From the NCBI GenBank assembly GCA_036489975.1, contig DASXES010000095.1, forward strand, positions 25,249 to 89,248: 64,000 bases of DNA, read 5' to 3'. This DNA is from Roseiarcus sp036489975. Its GTDB lineage: Bacteria > Pseudomonadota > Alphaproteobacteria > Rhizobiales > Beijerinckiaceae. Every line of letters begins with the position of its first letter. Position 1 is the stretch's first letter. Positions 24,985-32,483 of the stretch are shown here, piece by piece. The position numbers and the translations under genes are program-made. The notes under the pieces were generated by a model that was given only the letters and a program-made list of their open reading frames with translations, was not told the DNA's origin and searched no databases.

Positions 24985-26001
24985 TTAGCTGCCACCGCCG
25001 ATGCAGGTGTCGGCGTTCTTCGGCGTGCAGACGTCGAGCCCGGTATAGGTCGGGTCGGCCGGCGCCGGCTTGCCGTCCTTCATATCCTTCAGGAAGTACA
25101 TCGCCTTGTATCCCATCTCGAACGGCCGCTGGCCGACCTGGCCGGAGGAGAGCCCTTTCTTCATGAGATCGATCTGCACCGGGAGCGTGTCGGCGACGAC
25201 GAGGGCGAGCGCGCCGGAGGCGATCTTGTCCTTGTACTTCTCGGCCGTCTTCGCGTAGGCGTCCGGCAGGAATTGCGGGAAGCCGCCGGTCGGGGTGAAC
25301 GCGTCGAGGTTGGGATATTTGGCGAGGATGTCCTCCATCTGCTGGTTCGCGACCGTGAAGTCGTCGTTGGTGTAAAGCGGACAACCGGCGGGTTCGGTCC
25401 AGCCGTTCTGGCCGGTGAGGCGAGCGCCGGGCGATTCGTCGCTCTTCTTGCCGGCGAGCGTGTCGCGGATGCCCTGCATGCGCTCGTTATGATTGGCCGC
25501 CGCGGCGCCGCCGGACTGGATGCAGATCGTGCCGCCCTTGGGCTTGATCGCCATCACGAGCTTGGCGATGTTTTCGCCGATATCGTAATTATGGGTGCCG
25601 ACATAGGCGGCGCGCAATCCCTTGTCCGCCGGCAGGAGGTCCGAGTCCCAGGTGAGCACGGGGATCTTGTTGGCGGCGGCGTCCTTGAGCGCGTTGGCGA
25701 TCGCCGGCGCGTTGGCCGCCGACACGGCGATCCCGTCCACCTTCTTTGTCACCAGGTCGGCGACGATCTGCGCCTGCTCGTCGCCGCCACCGTGCTCACC
25801 GGGACCGATATAGAGGCACTTGACGGCGCCCTTGAGCTCCTTCTCGGCTTTCTTGCATCCGGCGAGCGCCTGATCGAAGAAGGGGTTGTTGGTGTTCTTC
25901 GGCACCAGCGCAAAGGTGTAGGGTTCAGCGGCTCGCGCCGAGGCCGAAACAGCAAGTAGCGCGCCGGCGGCGACAGCGCCGGTCAACATAAGCTTCAACA
26001 T
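24985..26001 (-). CDS. Sugar ABC transporter periplasmic substrate-binding protein
   Basis: A 338-residue periplasmic binding protein of the Peripla_BP_4 (ribose/xylose) class. Signal peptide MLKLMLTGAVAAGALLAVSA with an ASARA-type cleavage site. The mature part starts YTFALVPKNTNNPFFDQALA, typical of pentose/hexose binders. Four Cys residues suggest a disulfide or two. The sugar is not predictable from sequence. It is the last gene of the three-gene operon, consistent with higher binder levels relying on a strong ribosome site or mRNA end. Confidence 0.88.
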   Translation of the reverse strand: MLKLMLTGAVAAGALLAVSASARAAEPYTFALVPKNTNNPFFDQALAGCKKAEKELKGAVKCLYIGPGEHGGGDEQAQIVADLVTKKVDGIAVSAANAPAIANALKDAAANKIPVLTWDSDLLPADKGLRAAYVGTHNYDIGENIAKLVMAIKPKGGTICIQSGGAAAANHNERMQGIRDTLAGKKSDESPGARLTGQNGWTEPAGCPLYTNDDFTVANQQMEDILAKYPNLDAFTPTGGFPQFLPDAYAKTAEKYKDKIASGALALVVADTLPVQIDLMKKGLSSGQVGQRPFEMGYKAMYFLKDMKDGKPAPADPTYTGLDVCTPKNADTCIGGGS

Positions 26002-26058
26002 TTCGTTTCCTCCAATGTTGGCCCCTTGGGCCTTTTAGACGCGGCCCCCGCGACGGGG

Positions 26059-27090
26059 TCACTCGCGTTTCGCGCCTCGGAGCTTCCCGAGGTAAACCGC
26101 TCCAATCAAGAACAAGCCGACAAACGAGCCCTGCCAATTCGAATCGACGCCCGCCATCAGAAGCGAATTGCGGATGACAAAGATCAGCGCCGCGCCGATG
26201 AACGCGCCATAGGCGCTGGCCTCGCCACCCATCAAGTTTGCGCCGCCGATCACCGCCGCCGAAATGGCGAGGAGTTCGTACGAGGCGCCAAGGGCGTTGA
26301 TTGCCGAGCCGGCCCAGCCGACGGAGAGAATGGCGGCGAAAGCCGCCGTCAATGCGGAGAAGACGTAGACCTGCACCTTGATGCGATTGACGGGAACGCC
26401 GGTCAATAAAGCCGCGTGTTCATTGCCTCCGATCGCGAGCACATGGCGACCCCAGCTCGTCATCTTGTAGACAACGCCCAGAAGAAACGTGAAGACGATG
26501 AGGAACAGGAGCGGAGAACTCAGCTCGAAGTTCGGCGTGATGCGCCACGCGCCGCTTCCCAGCGCCTTGAAGGACGGTCCGCCTGGGCCGAACTTGTAGA
26601 GCATGCGGTTTCCCGACAGCACCACCGCGACCGAGCGCGCGATCGCCAGCATGCCGAGCGTCGTCACGAATGGCGACAGGCCGAGATAGGCGATGATGAT
26701 TCCGTTGATGAGCCCCGCGACGCCTCCGGCGAATAGACCGACGATCACGGCGGCCCAGCCCGGATAGCCCGCGTCAAGTGTAAGACCGCACGAGACGGCC
26801 GTCAGACCCATGATCGAACCGACCGAGAGGTCGATGCCGCCGGTCGCGATCACCGCAGTCATGCCGAGCGCCATGATGCCAATGAAGGAAAAATTGCGCG
26901 TGGTGTTATAGAAATTCTCGGTCGTGGCGAAGGACGCCGGCTGCAGCCAACTCATCACAATGCAGATGACAATGAGCGCGACCGTCACCCAGAACGCTTG
27001 GGAACTCGTGAAGCGTTGCCAAAAATTGTGTTGCTGGACGCCCAGCACCGATTCGATCGAGACGTTGGCTTGCGGCGCGTCGCTTGCCAT
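26059..27090 (-). CDS. Sugar ABC transporter permease (RbsC-like)
   Basis: A 343-residue inner-membrane permease of the BPD_transp_2 family with about 9-10 spans. The RbsC-type motif is SFIGIMALGMTAVIATGGID followed by LSVGSIMGL. The cytoplasmic ABC contact loop is WGRHVLAIGGNEHAALLTGV. It lies 57 bases before the binding-protein gene and 11 bases after the ATPase. Confidence 0.9.
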   Translation of the reverse strand: MASDAPQANVSIESVLGVQQHNFWQRFTSSQAFWVTVALIVICIVMSWLQPASFATTENFYNTTRNFSFIGIMALGMTAVIATGGIDLSVGSIMGLTAVSCGLTLDAGYPGWAAVIVGLFAGGVAGLINGIIIAYLGLSPFVTTLGMLAIARSVAVVLSGNRMLYKFGPGGPSFKALGSGAWRITPNFELSSPLLFLIVFTFLLGVVYKMTSWGRHVLAIGGNEHAALLTGVPVNRIKVQVYVFSALTAAFAAILSVGWAGSAINALGASYELLAISAAVIGGANLMGGEASAYGAFIGAALIFVIRNSLLMAGVDSNWQGSFVGLFLIGAVYLGKLRGAKRE

Positions 27091-27101
27091 TGGAAACCTC
27101 C

Positions 27102-27842
27102 TCAGGCCGTGTGGATCGCGCCGGTGATCAAGCCGGTCACTTCTTCCGGGCTCGTCGCCTTGATCGGTTTGTCGGCCACCTTGTTGCCGCGGCGCATGAC
27201 CATGACCCTGTCACAGACGGCGAATACGTCCGGCATACGATGGCTGATGAGGATGATCGCCATGCCGGCGTCCTTCAGCCGACGGATAAGGTCCAGCACC
27301 TCAGCGACCTGTCTCACCGAAATCGCGGCCGTTGGCTCGTCCATCAAGACGAGGCGCGCCTTCGAAAGTCGCGTGCGGGCGATCGCGACCGCCTGGCGCT
27401 GCCCGCCCGACATCTGACGCACAAGGTCGCGGGGCCGTGTCTCAGACTTGAGCTCGGCGAACAATTCGCCAGCGCGCTTGGCCATCGCCCTATGGTCGAG
27501 CCAGCGGAACGGACCCGCGCCGCGCTTGACTTCGCGCCCGAGAAACACGTTGGCGGCGGCCGACAGATTGTTGCACAGCGCCAGATCCTGGTAGACGACC
27601 TCGATCCCCTTCTCGCGAGCCTCGACGGGCTTATGAAAATGGACCGGTTCGCCGCTGAGGCGAATCTCGCCGTGCGTCGGAGGAAAATTCCCGGCGATGA
27701 CCTTGACCAAGGTCGATTTGCCAGCGCCGTTGTCGCCCATGAGACCGAGCACCTCCCCCTCAGCGAGGGTCATGTCGACCTCGTTGAGCGCATGGATGGC
27801 GCCGAAGTGCTTGGAAACCTGATTCAACTCGAGAATCGGCAA
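27102..27842 (-). CDS. Sugar ABC transporter ATP-binding protein (single cassette)
   Basis: A 246-residue ATPase with one cassette. Walker A GDNGAGKST, Q-loop EVVYQDLALCNNLSAA, signature MSGGQRQAVAIART, Walker B RLVLMDEPTAA and switch His ILISHRMPDVF. Many RbsA-type ATPases are double cassettes; the single-cassette form here matches FrcA/xylose-type systems of Rhizobiales. I use TTG 27842 with GGAGGA 6 bases before it; GTG 27875 is the alternative but lies upstream of this ribosome site. First gene of the leftward operon. Confidence 0.88.
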   Translation of the reverse strand: MPILELNQVSKHFGAIHALNEVDMTLAEGEVLGLMGDNGAGKSTLVKVIAGNFPPTHGEIRLSGEPVHFHKPVEAREKGIEVVYQDLALCNNLSAAANVFLGREVKRGAGPFRWLDHRAMAKRAGELFAELKSETRPRDLVRQMSGGQRQAVAIARTRLSKARLVLMDEPTAAISVRQVAEVLDLIRRLKDAGMAIILISHRMPDVFAVCDRVMVMRRGNKVADKPIKATSPEEVTGLITGAIHTA

Positions 27843-28047
27843 GCGGCTTCCTCCCTCTGCGCACAGCGTAGCCACGCGGTCCGCACGTCCGGCCGCATTT
27901 ATCTTGACTCATTCTGGCATGTCAGCATCGGATAGATCGGCGCGTCGCGCAAGCGGTAAAGATGCTCTTTCCTTGACGTGGCGAACGTGAGGAGCAGCGC
28001 GCGATCCGGGGCCGGGACGGCTCGGGGAGAGCCCCGATGGTCCCGCC

Positions 28048-30120
28048 TTAGCGCCACATCGCGCGCATGCGCGCCTGAAGGTCGACCCGCGCGCCGTCCG
28101 CAGCGACTGTCCGAGCCCCCGCCGCCGCGGCTTCAGGCCAGGTCCGGCGCTCAAAATGCTTGAGTAGCGGCGGCGGGATGAAGCGGGTGCGGCTCGCGTA
28201 CACGCTGCGGTCGCCGTTCCTTGGCTGCCCGTGGACATAGAAGCGGTGCGGGACGACAAGCGCGAGCTCATCCCTGGCGCGGGTCATGGCGACATAGAGC
28301 AGGCGCCGCTCCTCCTCGATCTCCTGAGAGGATCCGGTCGCAAGGTCGGAAGGAATACAGCCGTCGACGCAGTTCAGCACGAACACGAAGCGCCATTCCT
28401 GCCCTTTGGCCGAATGGATCGTCGAAAGAATGAGATAGTCCTCATCCAGCACCGGCGGTCCCGCTTCATCGCTGGTGGCGTCGGGGGGATCGAGCGCCAG
28501 CTCGCTCAGGAAACGCTCGCGCGAGGGAAACGACGCGGCGATGCGCTCGAGCGCCTCGAGATCCCCCATCCGGACGCGCGCGTCGTCGTAGCGGCTCTCG
28601 AGCAGGGGAGAGAGCCAGGCGACGGCGTCGGCGATCTCTGACGGCCATGGGCTCGCGCGCGACGCCAGCCTTCGCATAAGGTCGGCGAATGCGGGAAAGC
28701 CGGCCTGCGCCTTCGCCGGCGGCGTGAGCACGCCCATCGTCGCAAAGCCGTCGTCGGCCGCCGCCGCGGAAACGATCGTGTCAGCGATCTTCGGTCCGAC
28801 GCCCGGCACAAGCTGGGCGACGCGGAAGCCCGCGATCCGGTCGCGCGGATTCTCGGCGAAGCGCATGAGCGCGACCGCGTCCTTGACATGCGCGGCGTCC
28901 AGAAACTTGAGGCCCCCATATTTGACGAACGGCACATTGCGGCGGGTGAGCTCGAGCTCTAGCGCGGCGCTATGGTGAGAGGCGCGGAACAGCACGGCCT
29001 GGCTTTTGAGCGTGGCGCCCCCCTCGCGATTGGCGAGCACGCGAGCCGCGACAAAGCGCGCCTGGTCGGAATCGTCAGCGACGGCGACCAGCGCGGGAAG
29101 GGACCCGTGGGGCCTTTCGCTCCAAAGGGTCTTGGCGAAGCGCTCGGGCGCGAGCGCGATGACGGCGTTCGTGGCGGCGAGGATGGCGCCGCTCGAACGG
29201 TAGTTGCGCTCGAGCGTCGCCACATGCGCGGGCGGATCGAAGTTTTGGGGAAAATCGAGGATGTTGCGCACGGTCGCGGCGCGGAAGGAATAGATCGCCT
29301 GCGCGTCGTCGCCGACCACGGTCAGGCCCCGTCCCTTGGGTCTCAGCGCCAACACGATCTCGCCCTGTAGGGCGTTGGTGTCCTGGTATTCGTCGACCAA
29401 AAGATGATCGAAGCGCGCGGCGACCTCGGCCGCGATCGCGGGCTCGGTCAGCATCTGGGCGAAATAGAGCAGAAGGTCGTCGTAATCGAGCACGTTCTGG
29501 CGCTGCTTCATCTCGACGTATGAGGCGAAGAGCGCGCGAAGCGCGTCCTCGTGCGCCGCGACCCAGGGAAACGATTTGCCGAGCGTTTCCTTGAGCTCGC
29601 CCCGTGCGTTGACGACGCGCGAATAGATCGCAAGGCATGTCGCCTTGGTCGGGAAACGCAGCTTCGCATCGCCAACGCCCATTTCATGGCGCGCCCAGTT
29701 CATGAGGTCGGCCGAATCCTCGCGGTCGTGGATGGTGAATTGCGGGTCGAGGCCGAGGCGGACCGCATATTCGCGTAAAAACCGCGCGCCGAGGCCATGG
29801 AACGTCCCCGCATAGGCGGGCGTCGCCGCGGCGGCCGCCTCCGGCGCAAGGCGGCGGGCGAGCAACCGTTCGACGCGGCGGCCAAGCTCCGCCGCCGCGC
29901 GGCGGGAGAAGGTGGCGAGCATGATGCGCTTCGGGTCGGCGCCGGCGAGGATGAGCGCCGCCACCCGATGCGCCAGCATCGCCGTTTTGCCCGAGCCCGC
30001 GCCGGCGACGACAAGCAGCGGCCCGGGGCCTGCGGAATCGCCGATCCCGTGCTCGACCGCGAGCCGCTGCTCGGGATTGAGATCGACGGCCGGGCTCGTG
30101 CGAATCATTGCGAGCGACAT
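28048..30120 (-). CDS. UvrD/Rep-family ATP-dependent DNA helicase
   Basis: A 690-residue superfamily 1A helicase. Motif I is VVAGAGSGKTAMLAHRV, Ia ATFSRRAAAEL, motif II LLVDEYQDTNALQ, III GDDAQAIYSFRAA, IV RNYRSSGAIL, V STIHSAKGQEW and VI VAMTRARDEL. It acts 3' to 5' on DNA in repair or recombination. It lacks the long C-terminal tail of true UvrD and is nearer to the UvrD-like helicases common in Rhizobiales. I choose ATG 30120 (MSLAMIRTSP), as the 20 residues further upstream are not family-like. A toxin-antitoxin pair starts divergently 94 bases away. Confidence 0.88.
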   Translation of the reverse strand: MSLAMIRTSPAVDLNPEQRLAVEHGIGDSAGPGPLLVVAGAGSGKTAMLAHRVAALILAGADPKRIMLATFSRRAAAELGRRVERLLARRLAPEAAAAATPAYAGTFHGLGARFLREYAVRLGLDPQFTIHDREDSADLMNWARHEMGVGDAKLRFPTKATCLAIYSRVVNARGELKETLGKSFPWVAAHEDALRALFASYVEMKQRQNVLDYDDLLLYFAQMLTEPAIAAEVAARFDHLLVDEYQDTNALQGEIVLALRPKGRGLTVVGDDAQAIYSFRAATVRNILDFPQNFDPPAHVATLERNYRSSGAILAATNAVIALAPERFAKTLWSERPHGSLPALVAVADDSDQARFVAARVLANREGGATLKSQAVLFRASHHSAALELELTRRNVPFVKYGGLKFLDAAHVKDAVALMRFAENPRDRIAGFRVAQLVPGVGPKIADTIVSAAAADDGFATMGVLTPPAKAQAGFPAFADLMRRLASRASPWPSEIADAVAWLSPLLESRYDDARVRMGDLEALERIAASFPSRERFLSELALDPPDATSDEAGPPVLDEDYLILSTIHSAKGQEWRFVFVLNCVDGCIPSDLATGSSQEIEEERRLLYVAMTRARDELALVVPHRFYVHGQPRNGDRSVYASRTRFIPPPLLKHFERRTWPEAAAAGARTVAADGARVDLQARMRAMWR

Positions 30121-30175
30121 GGCGCGAGGCAACCATGTTTCGTGCTTTGTTCGCAAGGGCGGTGGACATGCATAG

Positions 30176-30194
30176 CGCACTTAGCTAATGTGCG
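30176..30194. promoter_or_regulatory. Candidate operator of the Phd/VapC pair
   Basis: An inverted repeat with 5-bp arms CGCAC (30176-30180) and GTGCG (30190-30194) around the palindrome TTAGCTAA (30181-30188). It lies 19 bases before the antitoxin ATG. Phd-type antitoxins bind such palindromes to autorepress. The arms are short, so this is tentative. Confidence 0.4.
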
Positions 30195-30213
30195 GACTAA
30201 GCCGAGAACGCCG

Positions 30214-30444
30214 ATGTCCATTGTCACCATACACGCCGCAAAGACCAATCTTTCGAAGCTTCTCGCCCGAGTTGAGGCCGGTGAGGAGATCGTCATCGCC
30301 CGCGGCAAGATTCCGGTCGCACGGCTCACACCCATCCACGCGCCGCCGGCCAAGCGTCAGTTCGGCGCATTCAGGGGCGTGCTGAGTGTCGGGCCCGAGT
30401 TTTTCGAGCCGATGACGAACGCTGAGTTGGGGGAGTGGGAGTGA
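30214..30444 (+). CDS. Phd/YefM-type antitoxin
   Basis: A 76-residue antitoxin. MSIVTIHAAKTNLSKLLARV, with the following EAGEEIVIARGKIPVARL, is the classic Phd/YefM start. The C-terminal portion (EFFEPMTNAELGEWE) is the usual toxin-neutralising acidic tail. The open frame runs far upstream, antisense to the helicase, but ATG 30214 is the correct start. The next gene's start follows its stop by one base. Probably represses its own promoter. Confidence 0.88.
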   Translation: MSIVTIHAAKTNLSKLLARVEAGEEIVIARGKIPVARLTPIHAPPAKRQFGAFRGVLSVGPEFFEPMTNAELGEWE

Positions 30445-30445
30445 A

Positions 30446-30835
30446 GTGACGCGGCTCCTCCTCGACACCCACGCATTTCTTTGGTGGCTGGCGGGAGACG
30501 AGAGGCTGAGCACGGAGGCGCGCGAAGCCATAAGCGAGGCGCTGGATCCGATCTTCGTCAGCGCCGCCTCAGTCTGGGAGATTGCGACGAAGCATCGGTT
30601 AGGCAAGCTCCCGGCGGCGAGCGCGATCGTCGGCGACCTCGCCGGAGTGATCGAGAGCCAGGGTTTCATAGGCCTGCCGATTACAATTCGTCACGGGGAG
30701 ACGGCGGGCGCATTGCCGGGGCCCCATCGCGATCCTTTCGATCGCATGCTGATCGCTCAGGCCCTTCTTGACGATCTCGTTCTGGTTTCAAATGAGCAAG
30801 CTTTTGACGCGTATGGCGCACGCCTGCTCTGGTGA
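30446..30835 (+). CDS. VapC-type PIN-domain toxin
   Basis: A 129-residue PIN-domain ribonuclease. The acidic sites are LLLDTHAFLWWLAGD, SVWEIATKHRLGKL and DPFDRMLIAQALLDD; the NEQAFDAYG segment follows. This subtype (LLLDTHAFLWW) is the form that pairs with Phd antitoxins. Intact, GTG start at 30446, one base after the antitoxin stop. Confidence 0.88.
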   Translation: MTRLLLDTHAFLWWLAGDERLSTEAREAISEALDPIFVSAASVWEIATKHRLGKLPAASAIVGDLAGVIESQGFIGLPITIRHGETAGALPGPHRDPFDRMLIAQALLDDLVLVSNEQAFDAYGARLLW

Positions 30836-30920
30836 AGCCACGCACCCCTTCCGCATCATGGAGTCCGGCCTCACCGCGTGGTACTCCAAGGGGCGAAAAG
30901 GCTTATGAACGGGCGGCGCC

Positions 30921-31610
30921 ATGCCGGGAGCGGAATCGCATTACGTCAACCGGACCGCCTGGCTGAGGGCGGCGGTGCTTGGCGCCAATGACGGGATCAT
31001 TTCGACCGCGAGCCTCATTATGGGCGTCGCAGCCGCGACAGGCGCGCGGACCGAGATCCTGACTGCGGCGGTCGCGGGTTGGGCGGCCGGCGCGATGTCG
31101 ATGGCGGCGGGCGAATATGTCTCCGTGAGCTCCCAGGCCGACTCTGAGCGCGCCGATCTCGCGCGCGAACAGCGCGCGCTGCGCGAGCGGCCGGCCGAAG
31201 AGAGGCAGGAGCTCGCCCAAATTTACGAAGAGCGGGGCTTAAAGCCGAAGCTCGCGCAGCAGGTCGCTGGCCAGCTCATGGCCAAGGACGCGCTCGACGC
31301 CCACGCGCGCGACGAGCTTGGCCTGGACGAGCGCGCGCAGCCCAAGCCGATCCAGGCCGCTCTTGCCTCGGCTCTCGCCTTCTCGGTGGGCGCCGCGGCG
31401 CCGACGCTGACAGCGTTTCTCGCGCCGCAAGACGCCGTCGTTAAGGCCGTCCCCGTCGCCGCGTTGGCTTTTCTCCTCGCGCTCGGCGCGCTTGGCGCCC
31501 GGGCGGGCGGCGCGCCCATGCTGAAGCCAGCGTTAAGGGTCGGCTTCTGGGGCGCGCTGGCGATGGCGGTGACGGCGGGAATCGGCGCGCTGATCGGAAA
31601 GGCTGTTTAG
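30921..31610 (+). CDS. VIT/CCC1-family iron or manganese transporter
   Basis: A 229-residue inner-membrane protein of the VIT1/CCC1 family. Spans are around LRAAVLGANDGIISTASLIM with GVAAA following, AVAGWAAGAMSMAAGEYVSV and three near the C terminus (FSVGAAAPTLTAFL, AALAFLLALGALGA, GALAMAVTAGIGALIG). The cytosolic helical region with Glu clusters (ERPAEERQELAQIYEERGL) is the metal-binding domain of the family. Metal export or sequestration is the family role. Confidence 0.85.
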   Translation: MPGAESHYVNRTAWLRAAVLGANDGIISTASLIMGVAAATGARTEILTAAVAGWAAGAMSMAAGEYVSVSSQADSERADLAREQRALRERPAEERQELAQIYEERGLKPKLAQQVAGQLMAKDALDAHARDELGLDERAQPKPIQAALASALAFSVGAAAPTLTAFLAPQDAVVKAVPVAALAFLLALGALGARAGGAPMLKPALRVGFWGALAMAVTAGIGALIGKAV

Positions 31611-31632
31611 CGCGCCGGGAGCCAGCGCCGGG

Positions 31633-32319
31633 CTAGCCCACCTTTCGTGTCTGATGCGGAAACAGGTGCCGCTTGGCCTCGTCGTCGAACTCCTGCTTGA
31701 AGGCATGTTTCTCCTTCAATTTGTTGACGCGCGCGACGGCCGGGCGCGCGTTGATCTCGTCGACGAGCCGTTTGACGTTGGCCATCTTTGACCAGGTCTC
31801 CGCGCCCAGGAGGAAAGGAGCCGCCGAGCTCCAGCCCCAAATCGACATGTCGACGATCGTATAAGTGTCGCCGAGCGTATATTTCCGCCCGGCCAGCCGG
31901 TCGTCAAGAATCTTCCAGTGCCGGTGCGTTTCGAAGTTGTATCGATTGATGGCGTATTCGATCTTCTCCGGCGCCGCGGCGTTGAAGTGGAAAGCTTGGC
32001 CGGAATAGGGCCCAACCCCGCTTGCGACGAAGAACAGCCACGACAGGAGTTCGCCCCGCGCCTTGGGCGTGTTTTCGGGAAGGAAGCGCCCGGTCTTCTC
32101 CGCGAGATAGAGCAGGATGGCGCTGGAATCGAAGACTGTCGCCTCGCCATCGACGATCGAGGGCGTCTTGGCGTTCGGATTGATGGCAAGGTAGCCCGGC
32201 GAGTGCTGCTCGCCCTTGCGGGTGTCAACCGGGACGACCTCGTATTCGAGGCCGCTTTCTTCGAGAAACAGGGCGACCTTCGCCGGATTTGGCGACGGAT
32301 GATAATAGAACTTGATCAT
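31633..32319 (-). CDS. Glutathione S-transferase family protein
   Basis: A 228-residue GST. The N-terminal thioredoxin-fold has KFYYHPSPNPAKVALFLEES and the glutathione-binding segment NPNAKTPSIVDGEATVFDSSAI. The all-helical C-terminal domain contains YTLGDTYTIVDMSIWGW. It resembles the YghU/Ure2p-like Nu-class GSTs of Rhizobiales. I use ATG 32319 with AGGA about 10 bases upstream rather than the longer reading to 32337. Isolated gene. Confidence 0.85.
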   Translation of the reverse strand: MIKFYYHPSPNPAKVALFLEESGLEYEVVPVDTRKGEQHSPGYLAINPNAKTPSIVDGEATVFDSSAILLYLAEKTGRFLPENTPKARGELLSWLFFVASGVGPYSGQAFHFNAAAPEKIEYAINRYNFETHRHWKILDDRLAGRKYTLGDTYTIVDMSIWGWSSAAPFLLGAETWSKMANVKRLVDEINARPAVARVNKLKEKHAFKQEFDDEAKRHLFPHQTRKVG

Positions 32320-32483
32320 TGGAGGGCTTCCTACCATGCAGCGACGCCGCGAGAAGGCGGCTCTTAGCCCGGCCCTGTGGGTTAGGCAATCTTACCGGGC
32401 GCGCGCGACCGCCCGTCCCCCTTGCCTTGATTGCCGCGAACCGTCAGCGAATGAACGGGGGCGACCGATCAGGGGAGCGAACG

